From: Thermoprotei archaeon
GTDB taxonomy: Archaea; Thermoproteota; Thermoprotei; Thermofilales; B15-G2
DNA: 64,000 bases
NCBI GenBank assembly: GCA_003649445.1
Contig: QMRV01000007.1
Span: 1 to 64,000, forward strand
Reading direction: 5' to 3'
In this document: positions 18,069 through 26,598 of the stretch, piece after piece
Layout of the letters: each line of letters opens with the position of its first letter
Position numbering within the stretch: the first letter of the stretch is position 1
Notes under the pieces: generated by a model
Seen by the model: the letters and a program-made list of their open reading frames with translations, nothing else
Database searches by the model: none
Told to the model about the DNA's origin: nothing
Position numbers and translations under genes: made by a program

Positions 18069-18479
18069 TTACTGCGTAACTGAACCACTTTGACTCTTCT
18101 CTCGTCTGACAACTTTGCCGCAGTACCGGCACTTTGAGTAGGCATAGAGTTTTGGAATATGAGCGGGAAACTCTACGTAATTACAGTGAGCTATTTCCAC
18201 TACATATTTTCCAAAAGTATCTACGTCCATGTCATCGTCTATTATAAGTCTTTCTATATGACAAAATCTTACTGGAGCATTTAATTCAATTAAATCTTCT
18301 TTAGATACTACTACTTCATTGTAGTAAGATATCTCGTAACCCTTTTTATGGAGTCTTTGGAGATAATATGTCATTGCTTCTGTTACAAGCTCTCCTATGC
18401 TTTTATTCTGTCTTCTAGCTTCAGCAGAAAACTCTCTGTATACTTTTTCGTCTATTCCTCGAATAGTAACATCTATCAC
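18069..18479 (-). CDS. Ribbon-helix-helix-like protein with a C-terminal zinc-ribbon motif
   Basis: About 136 residues. The N-terminus (IDVTIRGIDEKVYREFSAEARRQ, then KSIGELVTEAMTYYLQ) is a ribbon-helix-helix DNA-binding motif like VapB/CopG antitoxins. The middle is acidic and the end carries CRYCGKVV with two upstream Cys, a possible zinc-binding knuckle. GTG 18479 is chosen because GGTGAT lies seven bases upstream; an upstream GTG at 18488 is also possible. No toxin gene is adjacent, so it may be a stand-alone regulator or an orphan antitoxin. Confidence 0.65.
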   Translation of the reverse strand: MIDVTIRGIDEKVYREFSAEARRQNKSIGELVTEAMTYYLQRLHKKGYEISYYNEVVVSKEDLIELNAPVRFCHIERLIIDDDMDVDTFGKYVVEIAHCNYVEFPAHIPKLYAYSKCRYCGKVVRREKSQSGSVTQ

Positions 18480-18604
18480 CAGAATCACCTGTGTAACCAG
18501 TGTAACACAAGTATATAAATTTAACTCGAAGATAATTATAGTAAATGCTAATTTTGTTAAACTGAAAAATAAAGATTTAATTATTTGCTGTAGGCTTTAA
18601 TAAG

Positions 18605-19825
18605 CTATATTTTTATCTTTTTTGCTAGCTCTTCTAAAGTTTCTTTTTCTTCTTTTTCTCCCTTATAGTCGTATATAACGGCAGCGACTAACATTTTGAC
18701 ACATTGTAAAGCCTTTTCTGCTAGTTCTTTGTTGTCAAGTTTGCGGACTAGAAGTGAAGCATAGCCTAAAGGAATTGCTTCTGATAAAATATGGTATTTA
18801 GTGTATTTCATGTCTTCTGGTAAGCCTTTATTCCATTTTTCTAATACTTTTTTGACTCCTATTCTTTTAATATCTTTAATTAAAGGCTCGATGAGATAGA
18901 GAAGAAATTTTAGGTTCTTTTCAGCTACTCTTTTTATTGCTTCTTTTATTTCTTCGTCAGTGACTTCATTTAAGTTTTTGAAATTTAATTCCATTACAAC
19001 GTCTCTGTAGTATAGAGCCCAGGGATCTAGGTAGGGGAGGTATCTTAAAGGTTTAATAGCTTCTTTAGGTAAGTGTGTACGCCTAACGTATTCTGCAATT
19101 ATTTGTTCTGGATTCTCGTGGGAAACTTCGAAACTGTTGCTTCTTATAAATGGTATGTATAGTTCGGGTAATCCGCCTGTTGTCGGTAGAAATACTCCCC
19201 ATTCTTCTAGTTCCTTGCTGAGCTCAGTTAGCTTACTCCACTCCTTTTTCGATAACTGTGCTTTAATTTCTTCAAGAAACTTCTTTCTGTACTCTACTTC
19301 CTCTTTAGGCCACTTTTCTTTAACTTTTTCTAAAAGTTTTTCCTCTCTAGGCGCGTGAGGCAAATATCTCATCTGTTCTAGTAATGTATGAACTCTTGAC
19401 TTTTCTTCTATTCTCAGAGGAGCCTTAGGTACTGTTCTATAAAATTCATCTCCTTTAATTTCTCCGAAGACAGCTACTGAGGAGGGTAAGGCTAGAAGAT
19501 GTAAACTAATTAAGCTTCTTAAGTCAGCCTCTACTTTCAAATACCCCTTCCTTAAAGCTAAGTCTAAGTCCAAGACAGCTAAGGGCTTCGCTGTCCCAAC
19601 AGACCCCTCAACAATTACTCCTTCCTCAACGAGCTTCCCGACAAGTCTCCTGAGCTTAGAATAAGGTATACCGAGCTCTCTCTCCATTGCCCTTAAGGTA
19701 CGCTTATCAGGCCTAAGACTGTTTACTAGAAGATAGGTTACTATTTCTTTCATAACTTCTTTCTCAAGCTTCTCTACTTTTCTGCTCAAATCTAAGTACT
19801 CTCTTATTGGACTTGAGGAGGACAT
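18605..19825 (-). CDS. Winged-helix protein of unknown family, preceded by a perfect inverted repeat
   Basis: About 406 residues. The first 90 contain a winged-helix-like element: EIVTYLLVNSLRPDKRTLRA, then MERELGIPYSKLRRLVGKLVEEGVIV. The rest is charged and helical without a motif I know. ATG 19825 is preferred to TTG 19843. The TATA-like TTTAAATA at 19856-19849 lies about 25 bases before it, giving a leaderless message. Thus the inverted repeat at 19841-19880 covers the promoter. Self-repression is plausible. A role beyond DNA binding cannot be stated. Confidence 0.7.
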   Translation of the reverse strand: MSSSSPIREYLDLSRKVEKLEKEVMKEIVTYLLVNSLRPDKRTLRAMERELGIPYSKLRRLVGKLVEEGVIVEGSVGTAKPLAVLDLDLALRKGYLKVEADLRSLISLHLLALPSSVAVFGEIKGDEFYRTVPKAPLRIEEKSRVHTLLEQMRYLPHAPREEKLLEKVKEKWPKEEVEYRKKFLEEIKAQLSKKEWSKLTELSKELEEWGVFLPTTGGLPELYIPFIRSNSFEVSHENPEQIIAEYVRRTHLPKEAIKPLRYLPYLDPWALYYRDVVMELNFKNLNEVTDEEIKEAIKRVAEKNLKFLLYLIEPLIKDIKRIGVKKVLEKWNKGLPEDMKYTKYHILSEAIPLGYASLLVRKLDNKELAEKALQCVKMLVAAVIYDYKGEKEEKETLEELAKKIKI

Positions 19826-19840
19826 CAATAAATATTCTAC

Positions 19841-19880
19841 CAATTGATTATTTAAATCTTTTGGTTTAAATAATCAATTG
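19841..19880. promoter_or_regulatory. Perfect 16-bp inverted repeat with 8-bp spacer over the promoter
   Basis: CAATTGATTATTTAAA at 19841-19856 is exactly repeated in reverse complement (TTTAAATAATCAATTG) at 19865-19880, with TCTTTTGG between. Each arm holds TTTAAATA, so each strand has a TATA-like box. On the minus strand the box at 19856-19849 is at the right distance for a transcript starting at the ATG of the winged-helix gene. This suggests a dimer-bound operator. The arms could also form a cruciform or hairpin, but with an 8-base loop and no following T-run it is not a terminator. Confidence 0.65.
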
Positions 19881-19990
19881 ATTCACCGAATCTCGGGCTA
19901 AAAACTATGACGTTAACTATTAAATATGAAATAAGTGTTTGTTTTTATTAAGATTTATATAATATTAAAATTATATTAAGGTAAATATGT

Positions 19991-20707
19991 TTATTTTTCT
20001 GCAATTATTTCTAATACTTTGCTACTTTTGTAACCATATTTAAGTGCTGTTTCTTCTACTTCCTTTATTTTGTTTTCAAGAATTCTTCTAGTATTCTCGT
20101 CTTCTATCATTTTAACAAGAGACTTTGTTTCTTTACCCCATCCACATTCTTTAACAAATACTTCACCCGGTATCTTCTTCCCTCTCTCCATTTTTCTCCA
20201 AGTAACTTTATTGAAATATTTCTTTACTATGTTCAGGTATTCTTCTGGTTTTTGTAGGCCCCATAGTTTTATTCCTTTGGCTTCTCTTAAAGCCTCATGG
20301 TAGAGATCTTCTATTATTAGTGAAAGAGCTTCAGCAGGATCTTTTGGCTTATATAGATACTTGTCTACTATGATAAGCTTTCCGCCGGCTTTTAGTATTC
20401 TCTTCGCTTCTTTTACTGCCTTTTCTACTTCTTCTTTTCCTCCAGCTAACTCATGTAGCACTAGTATTGATATAGCGGTATCTATAGAAGATTCTCTTAA
20501 AGGTAAATACGTGATAGATCCGCATACTAAGTGTAGTTTTTGCTCTCTATACTGATTTTTGGCTTCATGTAGCTTATTGAAGTCTATTTCTATGGCTACT
20601 ACTTCTCTTACTTTAGGGTTTTCTAAGAGAGACTTAGCAAATCTGACTCTACCAGCCCCCAGGTCTACTATTATTCCATTAGCATGAGCTAAGACCTCTT
20701 TAAACAC
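19991..20707 (-). CDS. Class I SAM-dependent methyltransferase
   Basis: A 238-residue protein with the Rossmann methyltransferase motifs: IIVDLGAGRVRFAKSLL (motif I), VVAIEIDFNKL (motif II, acidic residue for the SAM ribose), IDTAISILVLHEL (motif IV) and AGGKLIIVDKY (motif V). The HELAGG and KEAKRILKAGG pieces resemble ubiquinone/menaquinone-type UbiE methyltransferases. The substrate is not predictable. The start is GTG 20707. It is transcribed alone, with about 265 bases of noncoding DNA upstream. Confidence 0.8.
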   Translation of the reverse strand: MFKEVLAHANGIIVDLGAGRVRFAKSLLENPKVREVVAIEIDFNKLHEAKNQYREQKLHLVCGSITYLPLRESSIDTAISILVLHELAGGKEEVEKAVKEAKRILKAGGKLIIVDKYLYKPKDPAEALSLIIEDLYHEALREAKGIKLWGLQKPEEYLNIVKKYFNKVTWRKMERGKKIPGEVFVKECGWGKETKSLVKMIEDENTRRILENKIKEVEETALKYGYKSSKVLEIIAEK

Positions 20708-20972
20708 GCTGAGATTAGATACTTTGCTGAGAATTTATGCTTTCTGCGCTAAGCGAGAATATTCTTTACTCTCGAATTTAGTATAAGTCTAGCTTAAGAC
20801 CTTTTGATAAGTTTTCGCAGCTTTCTCTAAACCATAGTTGTAATTTATCTTCTGTAATTATTGATTATAGTCTATTGCCTTTATAGCTGTACTCGGGCAT
20901 TGATCTGATATAATTATTAATTAGGCTGTCAAACTTATATACTACTTGGTATACTTTTCTACCTGGTAACAT

Positions 20973-21293
20973 ATGGCTTACACTAGTGTTAAATTAAGAA
21001 TTGAAGCTAAAAAGAAGCTTGAAGAACTTCAAGCTAGACTTAGGCTTCGTGGAATTAAAGTACCTCTATACGAGATTCTTGAGAAACTTATTGAGCTGGG
21101 AATAGAGAATGAAGAAATTCTTCTTAATAAATTTAAGTTTAGGGAAAGCGTAGAGGATCCCATGTTAAAGCTTTTAGATAAGCCTCTTGACTGGGGTGTA
21201 GAGGACGCTTCTACAAGGATAGATGAAGTTTTATATGGTGGTAGTCGTGGCAGTATTCATAGATACAGGAATATTCGTTGCAGCAAGGAATAA
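20973..21293 (+). CDS. VapB-like antitoxin
   Basis: A 106-residue protein. The start, YTSVKLRIEAKKKLEELQAR, followed by EILEKLIELGI, is a ribbon-helix-helix-type DNA-binding and dimer region; the middle (DKPLDWGVEDASTRIDEVLYGG) is the likely PIN-binding tail. The last 20 residues overlap the PIN gene and may not be conserved. CTTATATAC at about 20934 is a TATA box, and the ATG at 20973 follows it by about 30 bases, so the message may be leaderless. It overlaps the PIN toxin gene downstream. Confidence 0.8.
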   Translation: MAYTSVKLRIEAKKKLEELQARLRLRGIKVPLYEILEKLIELGIENEEILLNKFKFRESVEDPMLKLLDKPLDWGVEDASTRIDEVLYGGSRGSIHRYRNIRCSKE

Positions 21294-21654
21294 AAGAGAC
21301 TTACATCATGAGCGGGCGACAAGTCTTTTAAAAATGGCTTTGAAGGGAAGTTATGGAGCAATGTATACGTCCGACTATATACTTGATGAGGCTGTTACTG
21401 TTGCTTTAGTGAGAACAGGAAAACCCGAAATAGCTATTGATATAGGGAACTTCATATTGTCTTCAAGAAAACTGAGGATTGTATATGTAGATAAAGTTAT
21501 TTTTGAAGAAGCTTGGAAAATATTCACTAAGTATTCTGAGAAGAAGTTAAGTTTTACAGACGCTACATCTATAGCTATTATGAAAATATATGATATAGAT
21601 TTTATCATGAGTTTTGATAAACATTTTGACGGTATAGTGCCGAGAATATTCTAA
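21247..21654 (+). CDS. VapC-like PIN-domain ribonuclease toxin
   Basis: A PIN domain of about 136 residues. The acidic metal ligands are visible in order: VFIDTG, YILDEAVT, SFTDATS and SFDKHFDG. GTG 21247 is the likely start, because GGTGG lies just upstream; ATG 21223 and ATG 21235 are alternatives in the same frame. It overlaps the VapB-like gene in another frame. VapC proteins cut tRNA or rRNA when released from the antitoxin. Confidence 0.88.
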   Translation: MAVFIDTGIFVAARNKRDLHHERATSLLKMALKGSYGAMYTSDYILDEAVTVALVRTGKPEIAIDIGNFILSSRKLRIVYVDKVIFEEAWKIFTKYSEKKLSFTDATSIAIMKIYDIDFIMSFDKHFDGIVPRIF

Positions 21655-21894
21655 CATAAGCTTAGTCTTTCAGAAATGAGTTAAGTTATAATATTCCCTC
21701 TACGACTTTATTGCAGTTTACTGCTTCTGTCTTTTCACTATAAGGCCTCTATATCTTTAGTTTATGTAGATTTTGTGGTCTTAAATACTTTAATGAAACT
21801 ATAGTTAAACTACTTGCTGGAAATTCTACTCTTTATTATTTATCATATTATATGCGATTGAGAATGTTTCCTCTGCTTCTTTAATGGAAGCTAT

Positions 21895-22566
21895 TCATAC
21901 TGCGACTGATTTAATAAAATCCAAGCTGAATACGTACTCAAATGCTTCTTTTACCGGAATTATTCCTGCTCCTAGAACTTTTTTCCCTATAATATTTAGT
22001 CCTGAATCTCTATAGAGGGCTAGTACTTTGTCGCGGTCACCCATGAAAATTCCCTGTTTATTAATAGGAGCCATCAATACTTCAGTTAGTTTTTGCTCCT
22101 TAATGAAGGGTACTGTTTTCCAAGGCTCGTGAGTAACGAGACCATATTTTAGTCCATGTTCTTTTAGTAAATCGATTTGAGAACATATTTTTTCTAAGTC
22201 GAGAGTATCTACTATTGAAGCATGTACGAGAGCTATAGCTGCGTCGAGTTTAATTATCCAGTTTAAGCTTTCTTCATCATCGGGCATAAGTGTAGCTACT
22301 ATTACTGGCTTAATACCTGTTCTTCGAGAAGTTTCTTCTACTGCTTTAGCTAGGAAAGAATATGCTAAAAGCTGTACTCCAGTAACGCCCAGCTTAAAAC
22401 AATACTCTAAAATCTTTACAATATTTTCTGGGTGTAATACAAAGTCGTAATAGTATTTATATGATTTTAAGCCGAATTGTCCTGCAGCTATAAAAGGTGA
22501 TGTGCCTACTAGTACTTTAGGTATTTTTACTCCACTTAACTCGACTAAAGGGAAAGAGAATTTCAC
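21895..22566 (-). CDS. Conserved TIM-barrel-like protein of unknown function
   Basis: A 223-residue soluble protein. Repeated strand-helix units (IPKVLVGTSPF, VTGVQLLAYSFLAKAVEE, KPVIVATLMPDDEES, AIALVHASIVDT, KYGLVTHEP, VLGAGIIPVKEAFEYVFS) suggest an incomplete or complete beta/alpha barrel. I do not recognise a family or catalytic residue. It lies nine bases downstream of the proteasome alpha gene on the same strand and is probably cotranscribed with it. Confidence 0.6.
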   Translation of the reverse strand: MKFSFPLVELSGVKIPKVLVGTSPFIAAGQFGLKSYKYYYDFVLHPENIVKILEYCFKLGVTGVQLLAYSFLAKAVEETSRRTGIKPVIVATLMPDDEESLNWIIKLDAAIALVHASIVDTLDLEKICSQIDLLKEHGLKYGLVTHEPWKTVPFIKEQKLTEVLMAPINKQGIFMGDRDKVLALYRDSGLNIIGKKVLGAGIIPVKEAFEYVFSLDFIKSVAV

Positions 22567-22575
22567 GCTGAAACC

Positions 22576-23307
22576 TTAGCTGAACGAAGACTCTTTCTTC
22601 ATTTTCTCTAAGTATTTTTCTACTTCATCTTTACTTAGTATTCTGAACTTCTTTGTCTTAACGTCTACTAGAGCCGCATCTATTATCTCCTTTTTAGCTC
22701 CTCCTTCAATAGTCTTATCGAGTGTATAGAGTGCGAGCAACAGTGCTTTTTCTAGACTCATTTCAAGACTATAATTTTTTTCAAGTATTTTGAGTGCTTC
22801 TTCACTACCAGATCCTATTGCATGTGCATAGAAACCGAGATATGTTCCTTGAGGATTTGTTCCATATAGCTTGGGTCCTGTTGCGTCTACTCCTGCTATG
22901 AGGAATGCTACTCCGAATGGTCTTACGCCGCCGTACTGCGTGTATATCTGTTTTATGTCGCATATTCTTCTGGCTAAAGTTTCTACGGGAATAGGTTCAT
23001 CGTAAATAAGTCTATGAATCTGCGCGTATTCTCTTGCTTTATCGATTAGCACACGCGCATCAGAAGCGAAGCCTGCGAATGTTAGGCCTACGTGCTCGTC
23101 TATCTTCTGTATTTTATCAAAAGGCTCTGCTAAAGGATACTGCTTTTTGTTGAGAACTGCTAAAACAACTCCTTCTACACACTTTACTCCGAGCGAAATG
23201 TAGCCTTTTCTAACTGCTTCAAAAGCATACTCTACTTGATATAGTCTGCCATCTGGCGAAAAAATAGTTATCGCTCTATCATATGCAATAGAGGGAGGTA
23301 ACCCCAT
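22576..23307 (-). CDS. psmA: Proteasome subunit alpha
   Basis: A 243-residue protein with all alpha-subunit features: the N-terminal gate region SIAYDRAITIFSPDGRLYQVEYAFEAVRKG, IDEHVGLTFAGFASDARVLID, RPFGVAFLIAGVD and AHAIGSGSEEALKILE. Alpha subunits form the outer rings of the 20S core and dock activators such as PAN through the alpha-ring pockets. The C-terminus is charged (KDEVEKYLEKMKKE). It carries no catalytic Thr, as expected. The beta subunits are not in this window. It starts the two-gene unit with the barrel protein. Confidence 0.97.
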   Translation of the reverse strand: MGLPPSIAYDRAITIFSPDGRLYQVEYAFEAVRKGYISLGVKCVEGVVLAVLNKKQYPLAEPFDKIQKIDEHVGLTFAGFASDARVLIDKAREYAQIHRLIYDEPIPVETLARRICDIKQIYTQYGGVRPFGVAFLIAGVDATGPKLYGTNPQGTYLGFYAHAIGSGSEEALKILEKNYSLEMSLEKALLLALYTLDKTIEGGAKKEIIDAALVDVKTKKFRILSKDEVEKYLEKMKKESSFS

Positions 23308-23479
23308 TTTATTACCTAGAGAATAAAAACAAACTAGCTTAAATTCTTTATCAGTGGGTAAGACTAAAGCAATTCAAAATAAAGCACTTAGTTCCACTAG
23401 TATATTTAGCGGAGCTTAATAGAGCCAATCATCTTTAGTTCTCTTTCAAGTTTATCTGAGTACTCTACATTACTTACTT

Positions 23480-23867
23480 TTACTTCAAATTCTTGCACGC
23501 TAAGCATGTAGATACAATAAGTATTCTTTTAATAAGCCTTCTACTGCTCACTAACACTAGTGTAACTTTCTTAGCCATAATTGCTAGAAGAGCTTCTTCA
23601 AGCAGGTCAGCAGTGTACTCAACTATATCTTTAACGACTCTACCGAGCAACGTAAGCCTATAAATGCCTCCTGTTTTATCTATAAGACCTTTAAGTTTTT
23701 CTAAATGATAGTTTAAAGTATTCTTATCCTTCAAGCCACTTTCTCTAAGTAAAATCAGTAAACGAGAGAGACCCGTGTTTAAATAGAAGCTCAATAACTC
23801 TTCTAGCTGGATGTGAAAGCGCCACAAAGATAGTGTTTAAGTACTCTTTGAGAATACTTTCAGCCAT
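23480..23867 (-). pseudogene. ArsR-like winged-helix regulator, frameshifted
   Basis: Two overlapping frames together give one winged-helix protein. The first reads LNTIFVALSHPARRVIELLF, then KHGSLSFTDFT before a TAG. The second takes over with RESGLKDKNTLNYHLEKLKG and GGIYRLTLLGRVVKDIVEY. One missing base near 23755 explains the break inside the recognition region. The SHPARR opening and NYHLEKL recognition helix are typical of ArsR-like archaeal regulators. It follows the ABC ATPase remnant on the same strand, as in many regulator-exporter loci. Confidence 0.65.
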
Positions 23868-24473
23868 ACTTTGCCACCGAACGCGAGTACAGCTGTAGTA
23901 ATTACTAGTTTTCTCTTCTTTCATTTCTTTAAGCAACTCAAGGACTCGATACCTAAAGTCTGGGTTAAGGTTTGCTGTAGGTTCGTCGAAGAGAAGGAGT
24001 TCAGGGTCTCCTAAAAGCGCCTCTGCTAAGCCAACTCTCTGTGCGAGACTTTTGGAGAGACCCTATTTTTCTTTTTCTATACTCGTAAAGCTCTGTAAAC
24101 TCAAATACTCTAATAACTTCTCTCTTAGGCGATGCTACTTCCTTTATTTTAGCTACTGACATTAAATAGTCTTCTACACTAAGTGGAACTGGATAAATTT
24201 GATTTTCAGGCATAAAGTCTATTTTCTTTCTATTAGACTTATAGTAAATCCAAGGATTTTTACTAAAAACTTTTACTTCACCATAATCAGGTTTAATAAG
24301 CCGTGTATAATATGTAGTGTAGTAGTTTTGCCTGCTCCATTAGGACCTATGAGCCCAACTATTTCTCCTTCTTCAATAGTTAAATTAACTCCTCTAAGAG
24401 CCCTAGTCGAGCCAAATGATTTAGCGACGTCACTCAGCTCGACGATAGCCATCATGGAAAGTACTGTCTTCAA
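23868..24473 (-). pseudogene. ABC transporter ATPase, multiply frameshifted and truncated
   Basis: The pieces in order are [20 protein letters not shown], Walker [13 protein letters not shown] (frame 1), then [16 protein letters not shown] to EYRKRKIG (frame 2), then the signature LSKSLAQRVGLAEALLGDPE and Walker B LLLFDEPTANLNP (frame 3). Frame changes lie near 24300 and 24055. No clear H-loop or C-terminal part follows, because the sequence passes directly into the winged-helix remnant. This is a dead ABC-2-type ATPase; no permease remnant was recognised. Confidence 0.75.
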
Positions 24474-24520
24474 TAATATAAACTGTCTTCAGGTAGAGAG
24501 TTCTCTACCTTTATAAATGC

Positions 24521-26398
24521 TTAAATATTTTTCGGCAGCAGAGGATACTTTACCCAGACTATCATGGGTCCAGGCTCTCTATTTGCCCACGCGTAGTAAG
24601 GTATTGCTGTGAACTCTACTTCTTTCAGCAAATACTTCAGTTCGCTTACTTTTTTATAGAGCTTGTTTTCCCACTCTGAATTGTCTGCAACATAGCCTCT
24701 GCCTTTTATGACGACTACTCCTCCTAAGAGAACTGGATTGAATTCTGTTTTTAGCTCAGGATTTCGAGGAAGTACTAAGTTCCATACATCGAAGTCTTTG
24801 TTGTCGGCTTGCTCAAGGCAGTAGACTATTGGCCCTCTCTTAATAGCTACTCTACACGCGTGGTTTAGTACCCATGGGTGAGAAGCTACTAGGACTACAG
24901 GCATACTGAACTCTAGTTTTATTCGGTCTCCTTTTCTCCATACTTTACGTATCTCGAGATAAGTGCTTGGCTCCGGCTTTACTTCGAGTAGTCTTCCATT
25001 TAAAAATACTTCGGTCTCACTACACCATCTGGGTATTCTCAAGTAAATAGAAAACTCTTTTTCTTTTTCAGGCTCTACTTCAATTTCTATTTCGCCTTCC
25101 CATGGGTACTTAGTGTACTGATTTACTTCAATAGTAGTTCCTTCTAGCTCTATTTTCGCCGAGTTCTCGGCGTATAGGTGAACCCATATGCCTTTACTTG
25201 AAGTACTGTAGAAGTAGCCTGGCAAGTAGGCTAGTAGTCTAACAATGTTTGTAGGACAACACGCGCAGCCAAACCATTCTTCTCTTCTATGTTTTCCTCT
25301 GTCTGCTAAAGGATTATCATAGAAAAAGTACTTGCCGTCAAGCGATATACCTGATAGCGCCGCGTTATATAGTGCTAATTCCATTACATCAGCGTACTTT
25401 GCTTCAGCTGTAGCCATGAGCATACGCCAGTTCCACATAATATTCGCTATAGCTGCACATGTCTCGCAGTAAGCCCTTGCGTCTGGAAGCTCGTAGTCTT
25501 CTCCAAAAGCCTCTCCTTCATGCCTAGACCCGACGCCACCAGTAACATACATTCTTTTTTCAACCATACTGCGCCACAGTCTAAGGAGAGTCTTGAAGAG
25601 AGAGACTTCCCCTGTCTCCATGTAGACGTCTGCGGCACCACAATTTAGGTAAAGAGACCGGACAGCGTGACCTACGATTTCATCTAGTTCTCTGAAAGGC
25701 TTATGGTCTATTAAGTATATTGAGCCCCCTACAAGACCCTTCCCTCTCTCATCTATGAAGAATTTCGCTAAGTCTAAGTACTTTTTACTGCCAGTAACTC
25801 TGTATAGCTCTACGAGAGCCATTTCTATTTCAGGATGCCCTGGAACCCCTTCTCTTTTCCCTGGGCCAAAAATGCTGACTATATGGTCTGCTAAGCGTAT
25901 AGCGGCATTTAACATTAATTTACTGCCTGTAGCCCTGTAGTAAGCTACTGCTGCTTGAAAGAAATGTCCAGCACAGTAAAGTTCGTGCATTCTAGTTAAG
26001 TCCTTCCACCTAGCTTCTTTATTAAAAGCGTAGTATGTAAACAAGTAGCCGTCTTTGTCTTGAGCCGAAACAATATCTTTTGCTACAGAATCCGCTATTT
26101 CTCTCAACTTGTCGTCGTGTTCATAAGCTAAAGTATATGACAATGCCTCAAACCACTTGTATACATCTGAGTCATCGGCTATTCTCCACTCAATATTTTT
26201 ATCTCCGCGAGCTACACGCCTAAAGTTCTCTATTCTACCTGTTTTCTCTAACTGCTTGTATACTGCGAGAAGAGTTACTTTCCTTAAAGTCTCGATACGC
26301 GGTCTCCAGAAGACATCATTAAGCTTAATAGAGTTCACAGGAACAGGCTTCAGTTTAGCGTAAGGACTCCTAGACGTGTCTACTATAACACATTTCAT
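24521..26398 (-). CDS. GH127 glycosidase (beta-L-arabinofuranosidase type)
   Basis: A 625-residue protein of the DUF1680/GH127 family, with an (alpha/alpha)6 barrel and C-terminal beta domain. In the characterised enzyme a zinc is held by Glu, Cys and a Cys pair, and one Cys of the pair is the nucleophile. Here the matching residues are Glu312 and Cys314 (YCETC) and Cys380-Cys381 (GCACCPTN); Glu296 (HEGEAFGE) fits the acid/base. The N-terminal VNSIKLNDVFWRPR is typical. It has no signal peptide, so it should act in the cytoplasm on imported arabinosides or related sugars. It lies downstream of another glycosidase on the same strand, with a 200-base gap. Confidence 0.9.
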   Translation of the reverse strand: MKCVIVDTSRSPYAKLKPVPVNSIKLNDVFWRPRIETLRKVTLLAVYKQLEKTGRIENFRRVARGDKNIEWRIADDSDVYKWFEALSYTLAYEHDDKLREIADSVAKDIVSAQDKDGYLFTYYAFNKEARWKDLTRMHELYCAGHFFQAAVAYYRATGSKLMLNAAIRLADHIVSIFGPGKREGVPGHPEIEMALVELYRVTGSKKYLDLAKFFIDERGKGLVGGSIYLIDHKPFRELDEIVGHAVRSLYLNCGAADVYMETGEVSLFKTLLRLWRSMVEKRMYVTGGVGSRHEGEAFGEDYELPDARAYCETCAAIANIMWNWRMLMATAEAKYADVMELALYNAALSGISLDGKYFFYDNPLADRGKHRREEWFGCACCPTNIVRLLAYLPGYFYSTSSKGIWVHLYAENSAKIELEGTTIEVNQYTKYPWEGEIEIEVEPEKEKEFSIYLRIPRWCSETEVFLNGRLLEVKPEPSTYLEIRKVWRKGDRIKLEFSMPVVLVASHPWVLNHACRVAIKRGPIVYCLEQADNKDFDVWNLVLPRNPELKTEFNPVLLGGVVVIKGRGYVADNSEWENKLYKKVSELKYLLKEVEFTAIPYYAWANREPGPMIVWVKYPLLPKNI

Positions 26399-26598
26399 TA
26401 GTATCCGTAACTATTGTGCAGAATCCTTTAAATAATTTATTTTTACTCCATTAAGATTATTTTCTCTCAGATAGAAAATTTTTAATTTAATGATAAATAT
26501 TCTAGTCTAATTAATATTACTTAATATTAAGTGATATTAAATCTATGGCTGAGCAGACGATTAGTATTGAGGCCTATACTTTATATTACTAAGGAACA

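Noticed and set aside
26545..26592. 15-codon plus-strand frame beginning MAEQTISIEAY
   Set aside because: Too short to support as a gene; no promoter or partner evident.
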